From assembly GCA_014656175.1 (NCBI GenBank), contig BNBX01000010.1, positions 1 through 64,000 of the forward strand: DNA of 64,000 nt, read 5' to 3'. The first letter of the stretch is position 1; every line of letters begins with the position of its first letter. A model generated the notes under the pieces. The model ran no database searches and was not told where the DNA came from. It was given only the letters and a program-made list of their open reading frames with translations. The stretch is from Streptomyces werraensis. Its GTDB lineage: Bacteria; Actinomycetota; Actinomycetes; Streptomycetales; Streptomycetaceae. A program made the position numbers and the translations under genes. Below, piece by piece: positions 10,160 through 17,254 of the stretch.

Positions 10160-10210
10160 TGTCAGAAAAGACTGACAGGGGTCCGAGACACCTGTCAAAG
10201 ATTTCTGACA
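10160..10210. promoter_or_regulatory. Twin operators upstream of the winged-helix regulator
   Basis: Two 18-bp sites, TGTCAGAAAAGACTGACA (10160-10177) and TGTCAAAGATTTCTGACA (10193-10210), share TGTCA and TGACA arms. They are 33 bp apart, three helical turns. On the minus strand the second site contains a TTGACA that could be the -35 element. They sit 22 bases above the regulator ATG and are the best candidates for its binding sites. Confidence 0.6.
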
Positions 10211-10214
10211 CATC

Positions 10215-10460
10215 TCAGGGTCGGATGGGGGAACCCTCAGGGTCGGCTCCGGGAGGCCCCGGGGGCGGGGTGTGGGGGCCGAGGCGCACGGGGAGTGCGG
10301 TGAGCCCCCGCAGCAGCGTGCCGGCGCGCCAGGTGAGGGACTCCGGGCCGGCGTCGAGGGCGAGGCCGGGGTGCCGTTCCAGCAGCAGGCGCAGGGCGAC
10401 GGCGGCCTCCGCGCGGGCGAGCGGGGCGCCGAGGCAGTGGTGGACGCCGTGTTCCTCTCG
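10215..10460 (-). pseudogene. C-terminal remnant of a cytochrome P450
   Basis: On the minus strand, the frame from about 10460 to 10215 encodes the heme-binding end of a bacterial P450. HGVHHCLGAPLARAEAAVAL contains the cysteine heme ligand and the following L helix, and the terminal beta segment with TLLRGLTALPVRL follows. Everything upstream (I helix, ExxR and so on) is missing. The homology stops at about 10455-10460, where the TetR promoter region begins. The remnant is about 80 residues against a usual 400. It is a decayed or deletion-truncated gene; the frame is still open, so the truncation may be recent. Confidence 0.7.
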
Positions 10461-10474
10461 GCGAAGTTTCAAGT

Positions 10475-10533
10475 GGGGATTACTCCCCGTTTGAGTTCCG
10501 GACGATAGCATCCGCCCGGGGAGCGCTCCCCGG
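10475..10533. promoter_or_regulatory. Twin palindromic operators of the TetR gene
   Basis: GGGGATTACTCCCC at 10475-10488 and CCGGGGAGCGCTCCCCGG at 10516-10533 share the pattern GGGGA-N4-TCCCC. Their centres are 43 bp apart, about four helical turns. They lie just upstream of the TetR-type gene and flank a -10-like GATAGCAT. They are likely autoregulatory sites and would also cover the truncated P450 end. Confidence 0.6.
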
Positions 10534-10550
10534 TTCGTACGGAGGGACCC

Positions 10551-11279
10551 ATGACCGTCGGTGAAGGACCCGAGACGCCCGCCCCGCCCCGGCTGCGGCG
10601 GGACGCGCGGCGGAACCGGGAACGGCTGGTGGAGGCGGCGCACGCCGTGTTCGCCGAGCAAGGGCTCGAGGCGCCGCTGGACGTGATCGCGCGACGCGCC
10701 GGGGTCGGCAACGCGACGCTCTACCGGCACTTCCCCACCCGGGCCGCTCTCGTGGACGCCGTGTTCCGCGACCAGCTCACGGGGACCATGGAGGCGGGTG
10801 AACGCGCGCGCCGCGCGCCCGACGCGTGGGCCGGCCTGGCGGGCTACCTCGACGCCGTGTTCGCCACCCTTGCGGCCGATCGCGGCACCAACGACCTGAT
10901 GACCACCCGTCTGCCGGACGTCGAGACGCTCGGCGCGGTGCACGCGCACAACCGCGAGACCGTGGACGTGCTGCTGGAGCGCGCCCGCGCGCAGGGCAGC
11001 GTGCGCGCCGACGTCACCACCGAGGACCTTCTCTTCGCCCTGGCGGCACTGGGCCGTGCCGTGCCGCCGCTGGCCGTCGCCGCCGGCCCCGACGCCTGGC
11101 GCCGCCCCCTCGCGCTGTTCCTCGAAGGACTGCGCGGCCCCGGGGCCGCGCCCCGCCCGCTGCCCGGGCGGCCGCTCGGCGAGGAGGAGCTGGGCCGGGT
11201 GCTCGGTGAAATGGGACCCCACCGGGCCAGGCCCACGGACGGGTCAACCGGCGGGGCCGCGGCGGGCGGCACGGCGTAG
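10551..11279 (+). CDS. TetR-family transcriptional regulator
   Basis: The protein has 242 residues. The N-terminal HTH (about residues 15-65) has the TetR hallmark ARRNRERLVEAAHAVFAEQG, then DVIARRAGVGNATLYRHFPT as the recognition helix, and LVDAVF after it. The C-terminal ligand domain (about 75-215) is helical and diverged. A Gly/Ala-rich tail may be disordered. The ATG at 10551 has GGAGGG 4 bases upstream. Two GGGGA-N4-TCCCC palindromes lie in the promoter. Divergent to it is only a P450 remnant, so the natural target gene may have been lost, or the regulator may act elsewhere. Confidence 0.88.
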   Translation: MTVGEGPETPAPPRLRRDARRNRERLVEAAHAVFAEQGLEAPLDVIARRAGVGNATLYRHFPTRAALVDAVFRDQLTGTMEAGERARRAPDAWAGLAGYLDAVFATLAADRGTNDLMTTRLPDVETLGAVHAHNRETVDVLLERARAQGSVRADVTTEDLLFALAALGRAVPPLAVAAGPDAWRRPLALFLEGLRGPGAAPRPLPGRPLGEEELGRVLGEMGPHRARPTDGSTGGAAAGGTA

Positions 11280-11403
11280 GCGAGGACGATCGAGGACATC
11301 TGTACGCGCCACGACAGATTTTCCGGCGAGGCGACTAGAGTTTGTCGGTGGGGAACCTGTCCCCGTGGCGGACCGTGACGCTGTGGTCCGCGGAAAGGTG
11401 CGT

Positions 11404-11784
11404 ATGCCCTCGGAAAGTCAGCCGTACGCCGACGGCCGGCAGCCGGACCAGGACCGGCCGCCCGTCGCCGACCGGCTCGACGACGACCACTTCCCGGCCT
11501 ACACCATGGGCAGGGCCGCCGAACTGGTCGGAGCGACACCCGCGTTCCTCCGCGCTCTCGGTGAGGCGCGGCTGATCACCCCGACCCGCTCGGACGGTGG
11601 TCACCGGCGCTACTCGCGCCACCAGCTGCGGCTCGCCGCCCGCGCCCGCGAGCTGGTCGACCAGGGCACCCCGGTGGACGCCGCGTGCCGCATCGTGAGC
11701 CTCGAGGACCAGCTCGAGCAGGCCGAACGGATGAACGAGGAGCTCCGCCGACAGGGAGCCGACACGGTCCACGGCAACCGGTGA
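11404..11784 (+). CDS. MerR-type helix-turn-helix protein
   Basis: The protein has 126 residues. After a disordered acidic N-terminus of about 30 residues, a MerR-type HTH runs from YTMGRAAELVGATPAFLRAL through the HRRYSRHQLRLAARARELVD signature. A short coiled coil (LEDQLEQAERMNEELRR) follows, where MerR proteins normally dimerise. There is no C-terminal effector domain, so it should be a constitutive or partner-dependent DNA-binding protein, like the small MerR/BldC-like regulators of Streptomyces. The ATG at 11404 has GGAAAGG 6 bases upstream. It precedes the cold-shock gene, but a 237-base gap with a separate promoter makes cotranscription unlikely. Confidence 0.75.
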   Translation: MPSESQPYADGRQPDQDRPPVADRLDDDHFPAYTMGRAAELVGATPAFLRALGEARLITPTRSDGGHRRYSRHQLRLAARARELVDQGTPVDAACRIVSLEDQLEQAERMNEELRRQGADTVHGNR

Positions 11785-11880
11785 AAATCTGTCCCGGCCG
11801 GCGCAGAATTTCCGCCCCGCCCGCGAGAAATTCCTTTCGCTAAACATGCCGACCGGGTTTATTCCAGTGATTTTCCTCGC

Positions 11881-11908
11881 TTGCCGAGAATCCTTTCCGT
11901 GCTAGGCT
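11881..11908 (+). promoter_or_regulatory. Probable promoter and long 5' UTR of the cold-shock gene
   Basis: TTGCCG (11881-11886) and TAGGCT (11903-11908) are separated by 16 bases. This gives a leader of about 105 bases before the cold-shock ATG, as expected for csp genes whose leaders are regulated by RNA structure and stability. The element match is moderate. Confidence 0.45.
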
Positions 11909-12021
11909 GACGTCAGTTGCAGTTGTGGTTGCCAGTTTGAACCGGTTCTCCGGGCAGGTGATCATCGCGACGATGTAGGGATTCGTAAAGTGCGATTCCC
12001 GCACTGTCTCAGGAGAAAATT

Positions 12022-12225
12022 ATGGCCACCGGTACGGTCAAGTGGTTCAACTCGGAAAAGGGCTTCGGCTTCATCGAGCAGGACGGCGGCGGCGCTGACG
12101 TGTTCGCCCACTACTCGAACATCGCCACCTCGGGCTACCGCGAGCTCCAGGAAGGCCAGAAGGTGACCTTCGACGTCACCCAGGGCCAGAAGGGCCCGCA
12201 GGCGGAGAACATCGTTCCCGCCTGA
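12022..12225 (+). CDS. Cold-shock domain protein (CspA family)
   Basis: The 67-residue protein is a single cold-shock domain that binds single-stranded RNA and DNA and melts RNA structures. The RNP1 motif KGFGFIEQ (about residues 13-20) and RNP2 motif VFAHYSNI (about 28-35) are intact. The length and the N-terminal MATGTVKWFNSEKGFGF are standard. AGGAGA lies 8 bases before the ATG. The gene has its own promoter with a long 5' UTR and a strong downstream hairpin, so it is monocistronic. Streptomyces carries several such paralogues, so no specific gene symbol is given. Confidence 0.96.
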   Translation: MATGTVKWFNSEKGFGFIEQDGGGADVFAHYSNIATSGYRELQEGQKVTFDVTQGQKGPQAENIVPA

Positions 12226-12255
12226 CCTTCCCGACCTGCACGCAGGTTTGGATGA

Positions 12256-12291
12256 GCGGGTGCTCGCACGTCATGTGCGGGCACCCGCTTT
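12256..12291 (+). terminator. Rho-independent terminator of the cold-shock gene
   Basis: A 14-bp stem (12256-12269 with 12275-12288, one GU pair) encloses a 5-base loop and is followed by a T-rich tail at 12289-12300. It lies 30 bases after the cold-shock stop codon. Confidence 0.85.
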
Positions 12292-12346
12292 TCGTTTGTT
12301 CACGGACATGTCTTCCGTACGTTTTCCGCCGCGCCCGGCATGACGG

Positions 12347-13237
12347 TCAGCGCGACGAGCGGAACGCCCTCGCGCGCAGTGCGTCCACCGCGATCCGCGC
12401 CGCCGTGCCGATCACCGCGTCGGCCGCCGGAAGGGTCGCCGCCGTGTGCGCCGTCCGGGTGAAGACGGCGACCGCGTAACGGCCCCCGTCCGGATACTCG
12501 ACCACGCCCACCTCGTTGCGCAGGGTCGGCAGGCTTCCGGTCTTTCCGGCGACATGGACGTCGTCGAAAGGAAAACCCGAGGCCAGACGGTGCGGCCACA
12601 CCTGAAGCCCCATGATCCGCCGCATGGCCGCGCCGTGCTCGGGGGTGCACGCCTCGTCCCGCCACACCGCGCCCAGCAGCCGTGTCATGTCCCGCGGGGT
12701 GCTGCGGTTGGTGCGCGCCGGGTCCAGCGCCCGCAGCCGGCTCACCACCCGTGGATCGGCCAGCGCCCGCGCCCCCTCCGCTCCGGCGTCCTCCTTGACG
12801 GTGGCCAGCATCTCGCCGAAGGAGTGCACGGCCCGGGTCCGGGTGAGGCCCAGCCGCTCCGTCGTCGCGTTCACCGCGTCCAGACCCACCCGGCGCAGCA
12901 GCAGGTCGGCGGCCGCGTTGTCGCTGACCGCCATCATCAGATAGGCGAGATCGCGCAGCGACATCCGGGCCGCGTCCAGCATCGCCGCCACTCCCGTCGG
13001 CCCCGCCGTCCGTGCCTCCGGCCCGCTCTCCACCTGCTCGGCCAGGTCCAGCGCGCCCCGCGCCGCCTGCTCGTGCAGCGCGACCAGGACACACAGCTTG
13101 TGCACGCTCGCCGTGCACACCGGCTGGTCGGCCCCGGCGTCGAGCTGCTCGCCTGAGTCGATGTCCAGGGCGTGCAGCCAGCCGGTGACCCCGGCGTCGG
13201 CGAGGGCAGCGTGGATGCGGGCGACGGCGTCCGTCAC
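12347..13237 (-). CDS. Beta-lactamase-like serine hydrolase without a signal peptide
   Basis: The protein has 296 residues. It carries the serine beta-lactamase/transpeptidase triad: Ser44-x-x-Lys47 (SVHK), Ser105-Asp106-Asn107 (SDN) and a KTG near residue 235. The ExxLN omega-loop motif of class A enzymes, whose Glu drives deacylation, is not seen. The start is GTG 13237, inside the LysR stop (GTGA overlap), so the two are translationally coupled. No signal peptide precedes VTDAVARIHAAL, so the product should stay in the cytoplasm, which is unusual for this fold. It may be an esterase or amidase, a beta-lactam-binding sensor, or a degenerate beta-lactamase. The real class A enzyme of this island is the one at 15949-16869. 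Confidence 0.8.
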   Translation of the reverse strand: MTDAVARIHAALADAGVTGWLHALDIDSGEQLDAGADQPVCTASVHKLCVLVALHEQAARGALDLAEQVESGPEARTAGPTGVAAMLDAARMSLRDLAYLMMAVSDNAAADLLLRRVGLDAVNATTERLGLTRTRAVHSFGEMLATVKEDAGAEGARALADPRVVSRLRALDPARTNRSTPRDMTRLLGAVWRDEACTPEHGAAMRRIMGLQVWPHRLASGFPFDDVHVAGKTGSLPTLRNEVGVVEYPDGGRYAVAVFTRTAHTAATLPAADAVIGTAARIAVDALRARAFRSSR

Positions 13238-14202
13238 AGCCAGTACTCCGATGCCGGTCGCAGATGCAGGGGACGGGCCGGCACGTCGGGGACCGCGCCG
13301 GCGGCGGTGCGCAGGGCGTGCGTGGCCGCCTCCGCGAACGCCTGCACGGCGGCGTCGCCGCGCCCCTTCGGCCAGGCCGCGGAGTGCCGCAGCGCGGGCG
13401 CCCCGCCGGTCAGCGGACGCCACACGACATCCGCCCCCTCGTCCCCCTGCCCCGGCGGTGCCGCGTCACGCGGACACAGCGCGACCGCCCCCGAGGACAG
13501 CACGAGGCCCTTGACGAAACTGGCGCCCTGGCCGTGGCGTACGGCGGCGGGGGTGAATCCGCCACGGGCGCAGGTGGTCAGCAGCTCGTCGTAGAGGGCG
13601 GGCGCCGCCGTGCGGGGGAAGAGGATCAGGTCGCGGCCGGACAGCGCGGGCAGCGGGACCTCGTCGAGGGCGGCCGCCGCGGCGCCGGCGGGCAGCAGCA
13701 CGCCCATCTCCCTGCGCAGCACCGGGCCCAGCTCCAGCCCCGTCACGTCGCACGGGTGGTGGACGACGCCCACGTCCAGGTCGTGCGCCGCGAGCCGGTC
13801 GAGCTGCTGGGCGGTGGACAGCTCGTGCAGTTCCAGCTCCAGTCCCGCGTGACGGTCGCCGAAGTCCGCGAGCAGGGCGGCCACGGTCTCGCCGGAGAGG
13901 TCCGGGGGCAGCGCGGCGCGCAGCAGGCCCGTCTCACCGTCGCGCACCCGGCGGGCGGCGGCGAGGAACGACTCCGTGCGGGACAGCACCTGACGCGCCT
14001 CGGCCAGCAGCAGCGTCCCGGCCTCCGTGATCCGCACCTGACGGCTGGTGCGCTCGAACAGCCGCACCCCCAGCTCCCGTTCGAGCCGCTGCACGCGCTG
14101 GGAGAGAGGGGGCTGGGCCATGCCGAGACGGGCGGCGGCGCGGCCGAAGTGTGACTCTTCTGCAACAGCCACGAAGCACTCCAGGTGCCGCACCAGGTCC
14201 AC
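13234..14202 (-). CDS. LysR-family regulator of the PBP/beta-lactamase island
   Basis: The protein has 322 residues. The N-terminal HTH is textbook: MDLVRHLECFVAVAEESHFG, AAARLGMAQPPLSQRVQRLE, and GVRLFERTSR as the wing. The C-terminal co-inducer-binding domain runs from about residue 92 to 290. The gene is divergent to the PBP gene, and a 19-bp TATCA-N9-TGATA site lies in the intergenic region at 14226-14244. Downstream it overlaps the serine hydrolase gene by 4 bases. By analogy with AmpR-type regulators it probably senses cell-wall fragments or beta-lactams and controls the divergent PBP and beta-lactamase genes; that function is inferred from position. Confidence 0.88.
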   Translation of the reverse strand: MDLVRHLECFVAVAEESHFGRAAARLGMAQPPLSQRVQRLERELGVRLFERTSRQVRITEAGTLLLAEARQVLSRTESFLAAARRVRDGETGLLRAALPPDLSGETVAALLADFGDRHAGLELELHELSTAQQLDRLAAHDLDVGVVHHPCDVTGLELGPVLRREMGVLLPAGAAAAALDEVPLPALSGRDLILFPRTAAPALYDELLTTCARGGFTPAAVRHGQGASFVKGLVLSSGAVALCPRDAAPPGQGDEGADVVWRPLTGGAPALRHSAAWPKGRGDAAVQAFAEAATHALRTAAGAVPDVPARPLHLRPASEYWL

Positions 14203-14225
14203 GACCAGTCATCATATCGAGTGTT

Positions 14226-14244
14226 TATCAGTCCATGATTGATA
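14226..14244. promoter_or_regulatory. Candidate LysR operator
   Basis: TATCA at 14226-14230 and TGATA at 14240-14244 form an interrupted palindrome with a 9-base centre. It lies in the 85-base space between the divergent LysR and PBP genes. It fits the T-N11-A pattern of LysR sites. A related ATATCGA lies 12 bases to the left. Confidence 0.5.
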
Positions 14245-14287
14245 GCGGACTTGGACGGATCGCCCTCGACGCTGCTGTGGTCGGGGC

Positions 14288-15916
14288 ATGAACACGTTTC
14301 CCGACCTTCCCCGCACCGGTCCCCGCCGTCGCCCCCGGACGGCGGTCAAGGCGCTCGTCGCCGTCACGGCGGTCGCCGCGGTCGCCGTCGGCGGCGCCTG
14401 GGGCGCCGGGCTCGGCCCCTTCGAGGGCGAGTCCGGACCCGACCCGGAGGCGGTGGCCGAGGCCCGCGCGTTCCTCGCCGACTGGGCCGCCGGACGCCTC
14501 CCGGACGCCGCCGCCCGCACCACGAGACCCGACCGCGCCCAGGAGGTGCTGAGCAGCTTCACCGCCGGGCTCGACATCGAGAAACCCGTGCTCACGGCGG
14601 GGAAGCCCACGGAGGACGAGGAGTCCGGCGGACGCGCCGTCACCGTGCCGTACACCGCGCGGATGCCCGTCACCGGCCTCGGCACCTGGACGTACACCGC
14701 CGAACTGCCGCTGCGGGAGCGGGGCGGTGAGTGGAAGGTGGACTGGCGGCTGTCGCTGGTGCATCCGCGGCTGAGCGGCACGGAGAAGTTCCGCCTGGAG
14801 CGGGAGGAGGCCGAGCCGGTCCGCGCGGACGACCGCGCCGGCCGCACCCTGTCGGCGGCCACCCACCCCTCCCTCGGCCCGGTCCTCGCCCGGCTCGCCC
14901 GCTCCACGGACGGCGGCGGGCCGCGCGGGGCCGTGCTGCTCGTCGACCGCGTCACCGGGGAGGTCCGCCGCACCGAGGCGGCCTTCGGCTCGAAGACGCC
15001 CGAGGACGAGGGACCCGTACGCACCACCCTCGACGCCCGCTGGCAGACGGCGGCCGAGCAGGCCCTCGAGAAGACCGGCGGGAAGAACGCGGCGCTGGTC
15101 GCCCTGCGCGTGGAGGACGGACAGATCCTCGCCGTGGCCAACTCCCCGGCCGACGGCTTCAACCGCGCGGTCTCCGGCACCTACGCCCCCGGCTCCACCT
15201 GGAAGATCGTCACCAGCAGCGCCCTGCTGCTGAAGGGCGCGGTCGCCCCTGACGACGTCGTGGACTGCCCCCGCTACCTCACCGTCGGCAAGCGGTTCCA
15301 GAACGTCGAGACCTCCGCCCACCCGGGCGCCACCTTCCGCAAGGCGTTCACCGAGTCCTGCAACACCGCCTTCATCGGCCTGCGGAGCCGGCTCGGCGAC
15401 GACGAGCTCGGCGAGGTCGCGGCGCGGTACTTCGGGGTCGGCCAGACCTGGCACGTGGGCGTCCCCTCGTACGACGGGTCCGTGCCCGAGCCGCGCGACG
15501 CGACGGAGAAGGCCGCGTCGATGATCGGCCAGGGCCGGGTGCAGGCCAACCCGCTGATCATGGCGTCGGTCACCGCGACGGCCGTCTCCGGCCGCTTCCA
15601 CCAGCCCGTCCTCGTCCCCGGCACCGAGGACACCACCGAGACCCAGCCGCTGCCGCCCCGCGTCGTCGCTCAGCTCCGCACGCTGCTGCGGGCCACGGTC
15701 ACCGAGGGCACCGCACGCGCCCTGGCCCCGCTCGCCGGTGAGGTCGGCGGCAAGACCGGCACCGCCGAGGTCTCCGACGACCAGGAGAACAACGGCTGGA
15801 TGGTCGCCCACCGCGACGGCGTCGCCGTGGCCTGCGTCGTCGAGGAGGGCGTCACCGGCGGCGGCTCGGCCGGACCCGTGCTGCACGCCCTGCTGTCCGC
15901 CGCTCCCCGCTCCTGA
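14288..15916 (+). CDS. Class B penicillin-binding protein with an NTF2-like N-terminal domain
   Basis: The protein has 542 residues. A basic N-terminus and one transmembrane helix (about residues 22-40) anchor it. Residues about 50-160 look like the MecA_N/NTF2-like domain found in PBP2a-type enzymes. The transpeptidase domain (about 215-540) has Ser303-x-x-Lys306 (STWK), Ser357-Cys358-Asn359 and Lys489-Thr-Gly-Thr492. It would crosslink peptidoglycan outside the membrane. The PBP dimerisation domain is short, as in small actinobacterial PBPs. It is divergent from the LysR gene, and a class A beta-lactamase gene follows 32 bases downstream in the same direction, so it may supply both a tolerant target and drug hydrolysis. 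Confidence 0.92.
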   Translation: MNTFPDLPRTGPRRRPRTAVKALVAVTAVAAVAVGGAWGAGLGPFEGESGPDPEAVAEARAFLADWAAGRLPDAAARTTRPDRAQEVLSSFTAGLDIEKPVLTAGKPTEDEESGGRAVTVPYTARMPVTGLGTWTYTAELPLRERGGEWKVDWRLSLVHPRLSGTEKFRLEREEAEPVRADDRAGRTLSAATHPSLGPVLARLARSTDGGGPRGAVLLVDRVTGEVRRTEAAFGSKTPEDEGPVRTTLDARWQTAAEQALEKTGGKNAALVALRVEDGQILAVANSPADGFNRAVSGTYAPGSTWKIVTSSALLLKGAVAPDDVVDCPRYLTVGKRFQNVETSAHPGATFRKAFTESCNTAFIGLRSRLGDDELGEVAARYFGVGQTWHVGVPSYDGSVPEPRDATEKAASMIGQGRVQANPLIMASVTATAVSGRFHQPVLVPGTEDTTETQPLPPRVVAQLRTLLRATVTEGTARALAPLAGEVGGKTGTAEVSDDQENNGWMVAHRDGVAVACVVEEGVTGGGSAGPVLHALLSAAPRS

Positions 15917-15948
15917 GCCACACCCCGACCTCCGAAGGACGCCCCGTC

Positions 15949-16869
15949 ATGACCGCACGCCTCTCCCGCCGCTCCCTGCTGCTGACCGCCGCCCTCGTCC
16001 CCGTGGCGGGCTGCGCCACCGACGCCCCCGGCCGCGCCCCGGCCTCCGGCGCCTCCGCGACCGCCGGCCGCGGCACGCCGTCCCCGGTCAGCCCCCGCAA
16101 CCTCGCCGCGCTGGAACGCGAATACGGCGCCCGGCTGGGGGTGTTCGCCGTCGACACCGGCACCGGCGCGACCGTCGTCCACCGGGCCGACGAGCGCTTC
16201 GCGCTCTGCTCGACCTTCAAGACCCTCGCCGCCGCCGCGGTCCTGGACCACCGCCCCGGCGCCCGCCTGGACGAACGGATCACCTACGGCACGGCCGACC
16301 TGGTGCCGTACTCGCCCGTCACCGAGAAGCACACCGGGGAGGGCATGACCCTGCGGCAGCTGTGCGACGCGGCCGTCCGGTACAGCGACAACACGGCCGC
16401 CAATCTGCTGCTGCGGGACATCGGCGGCCCGCGCGGCGTCACCGCGTACGCGCGCCGGCTGGGCGACCGGGTGACACGGCTGGACCACACCGAACCCGAG
16501 CTGAACAGCAACCCGCCCGGCGACCCGCGCGACACCACCACGCCCCGCGCGATCGCCGCCGACTACCGCGCCCTGGTCCTCGGCGACGCCCTGCCCCCCG
16601 CAGGGCGCGCCCTGCTCACCGACTGGCTGGTGCGCAACAGGACCGGCGACCGCCGCATCCGGGCGGGCGCGCCCCGGAACTGGAGGGTGGGCGACAAGAC
16701 CGGCAGCGGCGAGTGGGGCCGGTGCAACGACGTGGCCGTGCTGTGGCCCGGGGCCGGACGTGCGCCGCTGGTGCTGTCGGTGCTGACGGAACGCCCCGGC
16801 CGCGCCGCGGCCTCCAGCGAAGAGCTGGTGGCGGAGGCGGCGCGGCGGGTGCTGGACGTGCTGCGGTGA
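15949..16869 (+). CDS. Class A beta-lactamase, Tat-type lipoprotein
   Basis: The protein has 306 residues and a complete set of class A motifs: Ser88-x-x-Lys91 (STFK), Ser146-Asp147-Asn148, Glu182-x-x-Leu185-Asn186 (EPELN) and Lys250-Thr-Gly252. It should hydrolyse penicillins and perhaps cephalosporins. The N-terminus has a twin-arginine motif (SRRSLLL), a hydrophobic stretch and a lipobox (VAGC at about residues 18-21), so it is probably exported folded by Tat and then lipidated. A Thr/Ser/Pro-rich linker precedes the enzyme domain. It starts 32 bases after the PBP stop, with GAAGGACG upstream, and is probably in the same transcript. No other class fits. Confidence 0.95.
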   Translation: MTARLSRRSLLLTAALVPVAGCATDAPGRAPASGASATAGRGTPSPVSPRNLAALEREYGARLGVFAVDTGTGATVVHRADERFALCSTFKTLAAAAVLDHRPGARLDERITYGTADLVPYSPVTEKHTGEGMTLRQLCDAAVRYSDNTAANLLLRDIGGPRGVTAYARRLGDRVTRLDHTEPELNSNPPGDPRDTTTPRAIAADYRALVLGDALPPAGRALLTDWLVRNRTGDRRIRAGAPRNWRVGDKTGSGEWGRCNDVAVLWPGAGRAPLVLSVLTERPGRAAASSEELVAEAARRVLDVLR

Positions 16870-16879
16870 CGTCCGCCGG

Positions 16880-17200
16880 TCAGTCCTGGCGGGGCGCCGC
16901 CTGCTGGACCACCTCGAAGGACCACAGGGTGGCGTCGGTGGCCGCCGGACGCGGCTTGTCGCCCTGCGGGCCGGCGTGGGCGGCCTGGCCCCGCCCGTCC
17001 CTCCAGCGCTCGAAGTCCTCCTCGCTGCGCCAGCGGGTGTAGACGAGGTAGGTGTCGGTGCCCTCGACCGGACGGAGCAGCTCGAACCACTCGAAGCCGT
17101 CCGAACTCTCCACCGCGCCGGCCCGTGCGGCGAACCGCTTCTCCAGGGTCTCGCGCTGGTCCTCGGGAACCGTGAGTACGTTGATCTTGACGACGCTCAT
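16880..17200 (-). CDS. Antibiotic biosynthesis monooxygenase (ABM) domain protein
   Basis: The protein has 106 residues and is a single ABM ferredoxin-like domain: MSVVKINVLTVPEDQRETL, then FEWFELLRPVEGTDTYLVYT and W-x-S-E-E-D-F-E-R-W. The family includes heme-degrading IsdG/HmoB-like enzymes and quinone monooxygenases such as ActVA-Orf6. The conserved Trp/Trp/Asn pattern of heme oxygenases is only partial, so substrate assignment is not possible. It acts in the cytoplasm. The stop is 11 bases from the convergent beta-lactamase stop. Confidence 0.78.
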   Translation of the reverse strand: MSVVKINVLTVPEDQRETLEKRFAARAGAVESSDGFEWFELLRPVEGTDTYLVYTRWRSEEDFERWRDGRGQAAHAGPQGDKPRPAATDATLWSFEVVQQAAPRQD

Positions 17201-17254
17201 GCGGCGATTGTCCCGCAGTTTCCGTGCCGGCCGCGGGTCGGGGCGGCGGCGCGG

